Positions 16,342-24,562 of a stretch of 64,000 nucleotides of DNA are shown in pieces. Made by a program: the position numbers and the translations under genes. The stretch covers positions 248,001 through 312,000 of the forward strand of contig NZ_JASNWF010000011.1 in NCBI RefSeq assembly GCF_030283205.1. The letters are read 5' to 3'. Position 1 is the stretch's first letter. The number at the start of each line of letters is the position of its first letter. This DNA comes from Actinomadura opuntiae (GTDB taxonomy: Bacteria; Actinomycetota; Actinomycetes; Streptosporangiales; Streptosporangiaceae). The notes under the pieces were generated by a model. The model did no database searches and was not told the DNA's origin. It saw only the letters and a list, made by a program, of their open reading frames with translations.

Positions 16342-18054
16342 CTAGGTGGCGTCCTTCCCGGCCTTCACCGGCTCGGGCGCGCCGGTCGCCGAGTCGTCGT
16401 GCACGTAGCGGCGGCCGCGCAGCAGCGAGGCCAGCGCCCCGATCAGCGACATGGCGATCGCCATGCTGAAGACGATCACCAGGCCGTGGTGGAACGGGTC
16501 GGCGATCAGGTGCGGGAAGTACGAGCGGCCGGTGAGCGTGGCGACGTCGTGCGGGTCCAGCTTGGACAGCACGCCGAACGGCTCCAGCAGGTTCTGGATC
16601 GGGTTGTAGCCGAGGAACGCGGCGAACAGCGTCCCGACCGGCGGGGTCCGGCCCACCTGGCCCGCGACGTCCGCCGGGACGCCGTGCGAGGTCAGCCCGC
16701 CGGTCAGCGTCTTCGGCAGCGAGTTCGACAGCCCGGCGATCATCAGCGAGAAGAACACCCCGATGGACAGCACCATGCCGGCGTTCATGAAGGTGGCGCG
16801 CATGCCGGACGCGGCGCCGCGCTGCCCCGCCGGCACCGCGTTCATGATCGCGGTGGTGTTGGGCGCGGCGAACAGCCCGGAGCCGACCCCGTTGAGGAAG
16901 ATCAGCGCCGCGAAGGCCCAGTAGTTGAAGTCCGTCGGGATCAGCAGCAGCCCGAGGAAGGCCAGCGCGGACAGCGCCAGCCCGCCGGAGGCGAACGCGC
17001 GGGCCCCGTGCCGGTCGGACAGGTGGCCGGAGATCGGCCCGGCGACCAGGAACCCGACGGTCAGCGGCAGCAGGTAGATGCCGGCCCACAGCGGGGTGTC
17101 CTCGAAGTCGTAGCCGTGCAGCGGCAGCCAGATGCCCTGCAGCCAGATGATCAGCATGAACTGCATGCCGCCGCGGGAGATCGCGGCGAGCAGCCCGGCC
17201 GCGTTCCCGGCCGCGAACGCGCGGATCTTGAACAGGTCCAGGTGGAACATCGGCTCGTCCACCCTGGTCTCGATGTAGCAGAAGACCGCGAGGACCACGA
17301 CGCCGCCGATGACGCCGGCGAGCACCCACGGGTTCGTCCAGCCCATGTCGTGGCCGCCGTACGGCTGGATGCCGTAGGTGATCGCGGCCAGCAGCGCGGT
17401 CAGCCCGACCGCGAAGGTGGCGTTGCCGATCCAGTCGATCCTGGTGCGGAGCGAGCGCGTGGCCGTCTCGACGAGGCTGCGGTAGGCCCACAGCGTGCCG
17501 ATCAGGCCGATCGGGGCGGAGGCGAAGAACACCAGCCGCCAGTTGACCTCGCTCAGCAGCCCGCCGGCGACCAGGCCGAGGAAGCTGCCCGCGATGCCGG
17601 CGACCTGGTTGACGCCCATGGCCATGCCGCGCCGGTCGGCCGGGAACGCGTCGGTGAGGATCGCGGCGGAGTTGGCCATCAGCATGGCGCCGCCGATGCC
17701 CTGGAACACCCGCCAGGCGATCAGCCAGACCGCGCCCGCGCCGCCGTGCAGCGGGTCGAGCCCGAGCGCGACCGTCCCGACCGTGAAGACCGCGAAGCCC
17801 GCGTTGTACATGCGGACGCGCCCGAACATGTCGCCCAGCCGGCCGAGCGTCACCACCAGGACGGCCGAGACGAGCATGTACCCCATCAGCACCCACAGCA
17901 GGTAGCTGACGTTGCCCGGCTCGAGGGGGTTCAGGTGGATGCCGCGGAAGATCGCCGGCAGCGAGATGATCACGATCGAGGAGTTGACCGTGGCCAGCAG
18001 CATGCCCAGCGTCGTGTTGCTCAGCGCGACCCACGGATAGTGCTTGGTCGGCAC
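16342..18054 (-). CDS. DHA2-family MFS exporter (EmrB/QacA type)
   Basis: A 570-residue 14-helix proton antiporter. MFS motif A-like GRLGDMFGRVRMYN follows helix 2, motif C appears around GIAGSFLGLVAGG, and the large central region fits the DHA2 group. The C-terminal ~30 residues are charged and cytoplasmic. GTG 18054 is preceded by GGGAGGGGAGAG. A 22-bp inverted repeat overlapping the -10 region implies repression by a TetR- or MarR-type regulator encoded elsewhere. Substrate unknown. Confidence 0.92.
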   Translation of the reverse strand: MPTKHYPWVALSNTTLGMLLATVNSSIVIISLPAIFRGIHLNPLEPGNVSYLLWVLMGYMLVSAVLVVTLGRLGDMFGRVRMYNAGFAVFTVGTVALGLDPLHGGAGAVWLIAWRVFQGIGGAMLMANSAAILTDAFPADRRGMAMGVNQVAGIAGSFLGLVAGGLLSEVNWRLVFFASAPIGLIGTLWAYRSLVETATRSLRTRIDWIGNATFAVGLTALLAAITYGIQPYGGHDMGWTNPWVLAGVIGGVVVLAVFCYIETRVDEPMFHLDLFKIRAFAAGNAAGLLAAISRGGMQFMLIIWLQGIWLPLHGYDFEDTPLWAGIYLLPLTVGFLVAGPISGHLSDRHGARAFASGGLALSALAFLGLLLIPTDFNYWAFAALIFLNGVGSGLFAAPNTTAIMNAVPAGQRGAASGMRATFMNAGMVLSIGVFFSLMIAGLSNSLPKTLTGGLTSHGVPADVAGQVGRTPPVGTLFAAFLGYNPIQNLLEPFGVLSKLDPHDVATLTGRSYFPHLIADPFHHGLVIVFSMAIAMSLIGALASLLRGRRYVHDDSATGAPEPVKAGKDAT

Positions 18055-18083
18055 GCTCTCCCCTCCCGACGAAATAGTTTCTT

Positions 18084-18105
18084 GCGCTAACTAATCATAT
18101 AGCGC
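18084..18105 (-). promoter_or_regulatory. Inverted-repeat operator over the exporter promoter
   Basis: GCGCTA-N10-TAGCGC, 22 bp, in the 156-bp region between the exporter and the divergent 18211 gene. The AT-rich middle contains TATGAT on the minus strand (18094-18099), a good -10 box about 40 nt from the exporter start. A repressor bound here would block RNA polymerase. Confidence 0.55.
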
Positions 18106-18210
18106 GACAAATCCGCCAGCGCGGCGAACGGGGGACCATGTCACCTCCCCGTCCGTACGTTCTCCCCCGCGGCCGTGGGATCCTGCTGCTCACCCGGACG
18201 AGAGGACGAG

Positions 18211-18621
18211 ATGCAGGGGACACGACACCGGCTGAGCCTGGACGACGAGCGGGTCCGGGCGTTCTGGCGGGAGCGGCGGGTGTGCACGCTGGTCACGGTC
18301 CGCCCGGACGGCACGCCGCACGCGGTGCCGGTGGGCGCGACGCTGGACGCCGCCGCCGGGCTGGTGCGCGTGATCACCTCGGCCGGGTCGGCGAAGGCGC
18401 GGCACGTGCGGGCGGCGGGCGACGGCGGGCTGCCGGTCGCGGTGAGCCAGGTGGACGGCCGGTACTGGGTGACGGTCGAGGGCCGGGCCGTCCTGCGGAG
18501 CGACGCGGCGTCGGTCGCGGACGCCGAGCGGCGGTACGCCGAGCGCTACAAGCCCCCGCGCGAGAACCCGCAGCGGGTCGTCATCGAGATCGCGGTCGGA
18601 CGGGTGCTGGGCAATGTCTGA
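18211..18621 (+). CDS. F420-type split-barrel (pyridoxamine-phosphate-oxidase-like) protein
   Basis: A 136-residue protein with the split beta-barrel pattern (VCTLVTVRPDGTPHAVPVG near the N terminus, then a KARHVRAAG segment and a final EIAVGRVLGNV strand). Actinobacterial members of this size usually bind coenzyme F420, sometimes FMN or heme. ATG 18211, with GAGGACGAG just before, is preferred to 18175. It overlaps cobL by 8 bp, so it is translated with the corrin genes, but a role in cobalamin synthesis is only inference from this overlap. Confidence 0.82.
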   Translation: MQGTRHRLSLDDERVRAFWRERRVCTLVTVRPDGTPHAVPVGATLDAAAGLVRVITSAGSAKARHVRAAGDGGLPVAVSQVDGRYWVTVEGRAVLRSDAASVADAERRYAERYKPPRENPQRVVIEIAVGRVLGNV

Positions 18622-19894
18622 CGACGGCACCGCCTCCCATGACACGACGCGGCCGGACCTGCACGCCGTCGACACCCCGGCCGCCCCGGGTGCCCCGGAG
18701 GACCCGGTGGCCCCGGACGTCTGGGTCGTCGGCATCGGCGCCGACGGCTGGGACGGGCTGACCGAGGCCGCGCGGGACGCGTTCCGCAAGGCGGACGTGA
18801 TCATGGGCGGGCCGCGGCAGCTCGGCCTGCTGCCGAGCCTGGACGCCGAGCGGGCGCTGTGGCCGTCGCCGATGCTGCCGGGGCTGCCCGCGCTGTTCGA
18901 GGCGCACCGCGGGCGCCGGATCGCCGTCGCGGCGAGCGGCGACCCGATGTTCTACGGGATCGGCACGACGCTGGTGCGGCTGCTCGGCGCCGGCCGGGTG
19001 CGGGTGGTGCCGCACGCGTCGTCGCTGTCGCTGGCCTGCGCGCGGCTCGGCTGGCCGGTCGAGGACACCGAGGTCGTGAGCGCGGTGGGGCGGCCGCTAC
19101 CGGTACTGAACGCGGTACTGGCACCCGGCCGGCGGGTCCTGGTGCTGAGCGCGGGCGCGGACACGCCCGCCGAGATCAAAGCACTGCTGGACGAGCGCGG
19201 CTACGGCGCCAGCGAGGTGACCGTGCTGGAGCGGCTCGGCGCGGACGACGAGCGCGTCGGCCCGGTGCCGGACGATCCGGGCGCGCTGAACGTCGTCGCG
19301 ATCCGCTGCGCGGGGCCGGGGACGTCCGTCGTGCCCGGCCTGCCGGACGACTCCTACGACCACGACGGGCAGCTCACCAAGCGGGAGGTCCGCGCGATCA
19401 CCCTCGCCCGCCTCGGGCCCGTCCCCGGCGAGCTGCTGTGGGACGTCGGCGGCGGCGCGGGCAGCATCGGGATCGAGTGGATGCGCGCGCACCGGTCCTG
19501 CCGGGCGATCGCGATCGAGGAGCGGGAGCGGCGGGCGGCGCGGATCGAGGCGAACGCGGCGGCGCTGGGCGTCCCGGGCCTGCGCGTGGTCGTCGGCGAG
19601 GCGCCCGCGGCGCTGGCGGGGCTGCCCGCCCCGGACGCGGTCCTCATCGGCGGCGGGGTCACCGCGCCGGGGATGGTGGACGCGTGCTGGGAGGCGCTGC
19701 GGCCGGGCGGGCGGCTGGTCGTCAACGCCGTCACGATCGAGTCGGAGCGGGTGGTCACGCAGGCGCGCGAGCGGCTCGGCGGCGACCTGACCAGGATCGA
19801 GATCGGCCGGGCCGCGCCGGTCGGCGGGTTCACGGGGTGGCGGCCGATGATGCCGGTCACGCAGTGGGCCGTGACGCGAGGGGACGACCGATGA
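18614..19894 (+). CDS. cobL: Precorrin-6Y C5,15-methyltransferase (decarboxylating), CbiE-CbiT fusion
   Basis: A 426-residue bifunctional enzyme that methylates C5 and C15 of precorrin-6B and removes the acetate carboxyl at C12. After an extra ~35-residue N-terminal stretch, residues ~36-235 are the CbiE tetrapyrrole methylase (VVGIGADGWDGL, ASGDPMFYGIG), and ~250-425 the CbiT Rossmann methyltransferase with SAM loop DVGGGAGSIGIEW. It overlaps the gene before it by 8 bp and the cobM start by 4 bp (ATGA), showing translational coupling. Confidence 0.95.
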   Translation: MSDDGTASHDTTRPDLHAVDTPAAPGAPEDPVAPDVWVVGIGADGWDGLTEAARDAFRKADVIMGGPRQLGLLPSLDAERALWPSPMLPGLPALFEAHRGRRIAVAASGDPMFYGIGTTLVRLLGAGRVRVVPHASSLSLACARLGWPVEDTEVVSAVGRPLPVLNAVLAPGRRVLVLSAGADTPAEIKALLDERGYGASEVTVLERLGADDERVGPVPDDPGALNVVAIRCAGPGTSVVPGLPDDSYDHDGQLTKREVRAITLARLGPVPGELLWDVGGGAGSIGIEWMRAHRSCRAIAIEERERRAARIEANAAALGVPGLRVVVGEAPAALAGLPAPDAVLIGGGVTAPGMVDACWEALRPGGRLVVNAVTIESERVVTQARERLGGDLTRIEIGRAAPVGGFTGWRPMMPVTQWAVTRGDDR

Positions 19895-20634
19895 CCGTGC
19901 ATTTCATCGGCGCCGGGCCGGGCGCCGCCGACCTGATGACGGTGCGCGGGCGCGACCTGGTCGCCGCCTCGCCGGTGTGCCTGTACGCGGGCAGCCTCGT
20001 CCCGCCGGAGGTGCTGGAGTGGTGCCCGCCGGGCGCGCGCCTGGTGGACACCGCGCGGATGGTCCTGGACGACATCGTCGCCGAGCTGGTGGCGGCGCAC
20101 GGGCGCGGGCAGGACGTGGCGCGGCTGCATTCGGGCGACCCGTCGGTGTTCAGCGCGATGGCCGAGCAGATGCGGCGGCTGGACGCGGCGGGCGTCCCGT
20201 ACGACGTGACGCCGGGCGTGCCCGCGTTCGCGGCGGCGGCGGCCTCGCTGGGCCGGGAGCTGACCGTCCCGGAGGTGGCGCAGACCGTGGTGCTGACCCG
20301 CACGTCGGCGCGGGCGACGCCGATGCCTCCGGGCGAGGACCTGCGCACGCTGGGCCGCAGCCGCGCGACGATGGTGCTGCACCTGGCCGTGCAGCGGATC
20401 GAGTCCGTGGTCGACGAGCTGATCCTGGACTACGGCGGGGACTGCCCGGTCGCCGTCGTCGCCTACGCGTCCCGAGCGGACGAGGTGATCGTCCGGGGCA
20501 CGCTCGCCGACATCACCGCGAAGGTGCGGGAGGCGGGCATCGAGCGGACGGCCGTGATCATCGTCGGCCGCGTCCTGACGGCGGAGGACTTCACCGACAG
20601 CCACCTGTACTCCGCCGCCCGCTGCCGCTCGTAG
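19891..20634 (+). CDS. cobM: Precorrin-4 C11-methyltransferase
   Basis: A 247-residue SAM-dependent tetrapyrrole methylase that moves corrin synthesis from precorrin-4 to precorrin-5. Characteristic segments: VHFIGAGPGAADLMTVRG at the N terminus, CLYAGSLVP, ARLHSGDPSVFSAMAEQ and TPGVPAFAAAAA. ATG 19891 overlaps the cobL stop. It converges on cbiD with only 7 bp between stop codons and no terminator hairpin. Confidence 0.95.
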   Translation: MTVHFIGAGPGAADLMTVRGRDLVAASPVCLYAGSLVPPEVLEWCPPGARLVDTARMVLDDIVAELVAAHGRGQDVARLHSGDPSVFSAMAEQMRRLDAAGVPYDVTPGVPAFAAAAASLGRELTVPEVAQTVVLTRTSARATPMPPGEDLRTLGRSRATMVLHLAVQRIESVVDELILDYGGDCPVAVVAYASRADEVIVRGTLADITAKVREAGIERTAVIIVGRVLTAEDFTDSHLYSAARCRS

Positions 20635-20641
20635 GCGCAGG

Positions 20642-21679
20642 TCAGGGGCCGGATCGTCCGACGATCACGCCGGCGCGGTCGATGACGACGACGTCGACAG
20701 CGACGGGCGCGCCGCGCAGGACGTCGAGGGCCGTGGCGCGGGCGCGGTCCGCCACGAGGTCGCCGAGCGGCACACCGGCCCGCTGGCAGATCTGGAGCGC
20801 GTCGAGCGCGGTGTTGGCGTTGCGCACCCGCTCGGCGGTCTCCGGGTCGTCGATCATGGCGGCGAGGACGCCGAAGTCGACCTGGGACCGCTTGGAGTGC
20901 AGGTCGAGGTGCCCGGCGGCGAGCTTGGCGAGCTTGCCGATGCCGCCCGCGATCGTCAGCCTCGGCACCGGGTGGCGGCGCAGGTACTTCAGCACGGCGC
21001 CGGCGAAGTCGCCCATGTCGAGCAGCGCGTCCTCCGGCAGCCCGTGCAGGTCGGCGGCGACCTTCTCCGACGTGCTGCCGGTCGCGCCCGCGACGTGCTC
21101 GCGGCCCATCGCGCGCGCCACGTCCACGCCGCGCCGAATGCTGTCGATCCACGCCGAGCACGAGTACGGGACGACGACGCCGGTCGTGCCGAGGATCGAC
21201 AGCCCGCCGAGGATGCCGAGGCGCGGGTTCCACGTCCTGCGCGCCAGTTCCTCGCCGCCGTCGACGGAGATCTCCACGATGACGTCGGCGTCGCCGAGGA
21301 CCTCGCGCATCATCCGGCGCGGCACCGGGTTGATCGCCGGTTCGCCGACGTCGAGGGGCAGGCCGGGACGGGTGACGGTGCCGACGCCGGGCCCCGCGCG
21401 GAACACCACCCCGCTGCCGGGCGCGCCCGGCCGGACGGTCGAGCGGACGAGCGCGCCGTGCGTGACGTCGGGGTCGTCGCCCGCGTCCTTCACGATCCCG
21501 GCCGTGGCGAACCCGTCGCCGAGTTCCTCGACGGCGAGCGCGAACGCGGGCGTCTGCCCCTTCGGCAGCGTGATCTGCACGGGATCGGGGAACTCGCCGG
21601 TCAGCAACGCGGCATGCGCGGCCTTGGTCGCGGCGGTCGCGCACGCGCCGGTCGTCCAGCCGTAGCGGAGATCGCTCAC
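20642..21679 (-). CDS. cbiD: Cobalt-precorrin-5B C1-methyltransferase
   Basis: A 345-residue CbiD: the N-terminal RYGWTTGACATAATKAA signature is clear, and the protein is full length. CbiD methylates C1 with loss of the acetaldehyde fragment in the anaerobic, cobalt-early route; the aerobic equivalent is CobF. It starts with GTG at 21679, only 17 bp from the divergent cobK start. Its presence beside CobG and CobN makes the cluster a mix of both routes. Confidence 0.95.
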   Translation of the reverse strand: MSDLRYGWTTGACATAATKAAHAALLTGEFPDPVQITLPKGQTPAFALAVEELGDGFATAGIVKDAGDDPDVTHGALVRSTVRPGAPGSGVVFRAGPGVGTVTRPGLPLDVGEPAINPVPRRMMREVLGDADVIVEISVDGGEELARRTWNPRLGILGGLSILGTTGVVVPYSCSAWIDSIRRGVDVARAMGREHVAGATGSTSEKVAADLHGLPEDALLDMGDFAGAVLKYLRRHPVPRLTIAGGIGKLAKLAAGHLDLHSKRSQVDFGVLAAMIDDPETAERVRNANTALDALQICQRAGVPLGDLVADRARATALDVLRGAPVAVDVVVIDRAGVIVGRSGP

Positions 21680-21696
21680 GGCCGTACCATGCCCTC

Positions 21697-22452
21697 GTGA
21701 CCGTGCCCGTGGAAGAGACCAGGCGTGTTCTCCTGCTCGGCGGGACCGGTGAGGCGCGGCGGCTGGCCGCAGCCCTCGCCGACGATCCCCGCTACGACGT
21801 GATCAGCTCGCTGGCGGGCCGGACGGCCGACCCCGACCTGCCGCCGGGCCGCACCCGCATCGGCGGGTTCGGCGGCCCGGACGGTCTCGCGGCCTGGCTG
21901 CGCGAGGAGGGCATCGACGCGGTCGTCGACGCCACGCATCCGTTCGCCGCGCTGATGACCGAGTCCGCGGTGGTCGCGGCGGGGCGGACCGGGATCCCGC
22001 TGCTGGTGCTGCGCCGCCCCGGCTGGACGCAGGGGCCGGGCGACGACTGGCGGCGCGTCCCGTCCCTGGAGGCCGCCGCCGCGGACCTGCCCGGCGAGCG
22101 GGTCTTCCTGACGACCGGCCGCAAGAACCTCGCCGCGTTCGCGGGCGACGCGCGACGCTGGTTCCTCGTCCGGTCCGTCGATCCGCCGGAGCCGCCGCTG
22201 CCGCCGCGCATGGAGACCGTCCTCGGACGCGGCCCGTTCACCATCGAGGAGGAGCTGGCGCTGATGCGCGAGCACGCGATCGACACGCTGGTCACCAAGG
22301 ACAGCGGCAGCGCGATGACCTCGGCCAAGCTCACCGCCGCCCGCACGCTGGGCGTCCCGGTCGTCATGGTCGACCGGCCGCCGGCGCCGCGCGGCGTCCC
22401 GATCGCCGCGACGGTCGAGGAGGCGGTGAGCTGGCTCGCTCATGAGGGGTAG
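21697..22452 (+). CDS. cobK: Precorrin-6A / cobalt-precorrin-6A reductase
   Basis: A 251-residue NAD(P)H-dependent reductase of the macrocycle. It begins with a Rossmann-like VLLLGGTGEARRLAAAL, has AVVDATHPFA and ends with a TKDSGSAM...ARTLGVPVVMVDRPP segment typical of CobK/CbiJ. Three in-frame GTGs (21697, 21703, 21709) could start it and none has a good Shine-Dalgarno, so leaderless translation is possible. Its end overlaps the convergent cobIJ end by 13 bp. Confidence 0.92.
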   Translation: MTVPVEETRRVLLLGGTGEARRLAAALADDPRYDVISSLAGRTADPDLPPGRTRIGGFGGPDGLAAWLREEGIDAVVDATHPFAALMTESAVVAAGRTGIPLLVLRRPGWTQGPGDDWRRVPSLEAAAADLPGERVFLTTGRKNLAAFAGDARRWFLVRSVDPPEPPLPPRMETVLGRGPFTIEEELALMREHAIDTLVTKDSGSAMTSAKLTAARTLGVPVVMVDRPPAPRGVPIAATVEEAVSWLAHEG

Positions 22453-23942
22453 CGGCGCGGCGTGAACACGATCGTGCCGCCGTCGCCGCGTTCGGCGACC
22501 GTCGTCCGCGACGACCCGACCAGCAGCAGCGTCCGCATGTCGACGCCGGTCCCGTCGAGGTCGGCGAGCCGGATCACCCGGATGCTCTCCTCCGGTCCGC
22601 CGACGTCGCGTCCGATGACGACCGGCGTGTCCGGCGACCGGTGCTCCAGCAGGACGTCGCGGGCCCTGGCGACCTGCTCCTTGCGGGTCTTCGACGCCGG
22701 GTTGTAGAGGGCGATGACCAGGTCGGCGGCAGCGGCGGCGGCGAGGCGGGACGCGATGACGTCCCACGGCTTGAGCCGGTCCGACAGCGACAGCACGCAG
22801 TAGTCGTGCCCGAGCGGCGCGCCGATCCGGGACGCGACGGCGTTCGCGGCGGTCAGGCCGGGCAGGACCCGCACCGGGACGTCCTTCCAGCGGTCCTCGG
22901 CGGCGACCTCCAGGACCGCGGCGGCCATCGCGAACACGCCGGGATCGCCGGACGACACCACCGCCACGCGGCGTCCCCGCTCGGCCAGCGCCAGCGCGAA
23001 CTCGGCCCGCTCCGACTCGACCCGGTTGTCGGACGCGTGCCGCTCCTGCCGCGGGTTGGCGGGCACCCGCGCCAGGTAGGGGGCGTATCCGACGAGGTCG
23101 TCGGCGGTGGCGAGGGCGTCCTGCGCCTCGGGGGTGAGCCACGCGCGGCCGGCCGGGCCGAGTCCGACGATCACGACCTCGCCCCGTCCCTCCCCCGCCG
23201 CGGCGGGCTCCGGCAGCTCGCGGCGGGTCTGCTCGTGCACGCGGCTCGGGAGGATCGCGACCGAGAAGTACGGGACGGTGTCCGGGTCGACGTCGGCGAG
23301 CGGGACCGTCCGCTGCCGGTCGGTGGTGGCGCGCTCGACGTACCAGGCGTCGTCCAGCCGGCCCGCCTCCTCCAGCGCCGCGCGGACGCCGCCGAACGTC
23401 CGGCCGAGCTTCAGCACGGCGGCCGAGTCGGTGGCCTCCAGGCGGCGGGCGAGGTCATCGGGCGGCAGCGTGCCCGGCAGGACGGTCAGCACCTCGTCGC
23501 GCTCCACCAGCGGACGGCCGAGTTCGGCGGACGCGGCGCTCACCGACGTCACCCCCGGCACGACCGTCGTCGGGTACCGGCCGGACAGCCGCTTGTGCAG
23601 GTGCATGTACGAGCCGTAGAAGAACGGGTCGCCCTCGCACAGCACCACCACGTTCCGCCCGGCGTCCAGGTGCTCGGCGAGCCGCGCCGCGCACCGCTCG
23701 TAGAACTCCTCCAGCACGGCGCGGTAGTCGCCGGTCGCCTCGGTGGTGACCGGGTAGATCAGCGCCTCCTCGATCTGCCCTTCGCGCAGGTGGGAGGCGG
23801 CGATGCCGCGGGCGATGCTGCGGCCGTGGCGCGCGGCGTGGTGCACGACCACGTCCGCGCCCGCGATGAGCCGGGCCGCCTTCACGGTGATCAGCTCGGG
23901 GTCGCCGGGGCCGAGCCCGACCCCGTACAGGTGTCCGGTCAT
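22440..23942 (-). CDS. cobIJ: Fused precorrin-2 C20-methyltransferase / precorrin-3B C17-methyltransferase
   Basis: A 500-residue fusion of two tetrapyrrole methylases. Residues ~1-235 are CobI (LYGVGLGPGDPELITVKA, VLCEGDPFFYGSYMHL); ~255-500 are CobJ (VIVGLGPAGRAWLTPEA, VVSSGDPGVFAMA, VIALYNPASKTR). CobI adds the C20 methyl, CobJ the C17 methyl with ring contraction. The fusion is frequent in actinobacteria. ATG 23942 overlaps the cobH stop by one base, so cobG-cobH-cobIJ form one operon. Confidence 0.96.
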   Translation of the reverse strand: MTGHLYGVGLGPGDPELITVKAARLIAGADVVVHHAARHGRSIARGIAASHLREGQIEEALIYPVTTEATGDYRAVLEEFYERCAARLAEHLDAGRNVVVLCEGDPFFYGSYMHLHKRLSGRYPTTVVPGVTSVSAASAELGRPLVERDEVLTVLPGTLPPDDLARRLEATDSAAVLKLGRTFGGVRAALEEAGRLDDAWYVERATTDRQRTVPLADVDPDTVPYFSVAILPSRVHEQTRRELPEPAAAGEGRGEVVIVGLGPAGRAWLTPEAQDALATADDLVGYAPYLARVPANPRQERHASDNRVESERAEFALALAERGRRVAVVSSGDPGVFAMAAAVLEVAAEDRWKDVPVRVLPGLTAANAVASRIGAPLGHDYCVLSLSDRLKPWDVIASRLAAAAAADLVIALYNPASKTRKEQVARARDVLLEHRSPDTPVVIGRDVGGPEESIRVIRLADLDGTGVDMRTLLLVGSSRTTVAERGDGGTIVFTPRRYPS

Positions 23943-24562
23943 CACTCTTCCTCGCTGGCGATGGCGTTGATCGCGGCGGCGGTCATCGCGCTGCCGCCGC
24001 GCCGCCCGCGCACCACCAGATGCGGCAGGCCGGACGCGGCGAGCGCGTCCTTGGACTCGGCCGCGCCGATGAACCCGACCGGGATCCCCAGCACGGCGGC
24101 GGGCCGGGGCGCGCCGTCCGCGACCATCTCCAGCAGCCGGAACAGCGCGGTCGGCGCGTTGCCGATCGCGACGACGGAGCCTTCCAGCCGGTCCCGCCAC
24201 AGCTCCAGCGCGGCGGCGCTGCGGGTCGTGCCGAGCTCCGCCGCGAGCGCGGGCACGCGGGGATCGCCGAGGGTGCAGACGACGTCGTTGCCCGCCGGGA
24301 GCCTCCGGCGGGTGACGCCCGCCGCGACCATCTGCGCGTCGCACAGGATCGGGCGGCCCGCCAGCAGCGCCGCGCGGGCCGCCGCGACGACGCCGGGCGC
24401 GTGGTCCAGGTCCCGCACCAGGTCGGTCATCCCGCACGCGTGGATCATGCGGACGGCGACCCGGGCGACGTCGTCCGGCAGCCCCGCGAGGTCCGCCTCC
24501 GCCCTGATGGTCGCGAACGACCGCCGGTAGATCTCCGCGCCGTCGCGGACGTAGTCGATCAC
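23942..24562 (-). CDS. cobH: Precorrin-8X methylmutase
   Basis: A 206-residue mutase that moves the C11 methyl to C12, giving hydrogenobyrinate. The catalytic histidine lies in MIHACGMTDL (His41), and the LCDAQMVAAG and GNAPTALFRLLE segments are diagnostic. GTG 24562 was chosen because it overlaps the cobG stop (GTGA) and places the conserved residues at standard positions. Confidence 0.95.
   Translation of the reverse strand: MIDYVRDGAEIYRRSFATIRAEADLAGLPDDVARVAVRMIHACGMTDLVRDLDHAPGVVAAARAALLAGRPILCDAQMVAAGVTRRRLPAGNDVVCTLGDPRVPALAAELGTTRSAAALELWRDRLEGSVVAIGNAPTALFRLLEMVADGAPRPAAVLGIPVGFIGAAESKDALAASGLPHLVVRGRRGGSAMTAAAINAIASEEE

Noticed and set aside
14977..18090. A 1037-codon open frame on the plus strand
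   Set aside because: It is Gly/Arg/Asp-rich shadow sequence opposite the solute-binding protein, lacI and an MFS exporter, all of which have clear family motifs; no domain is visible.
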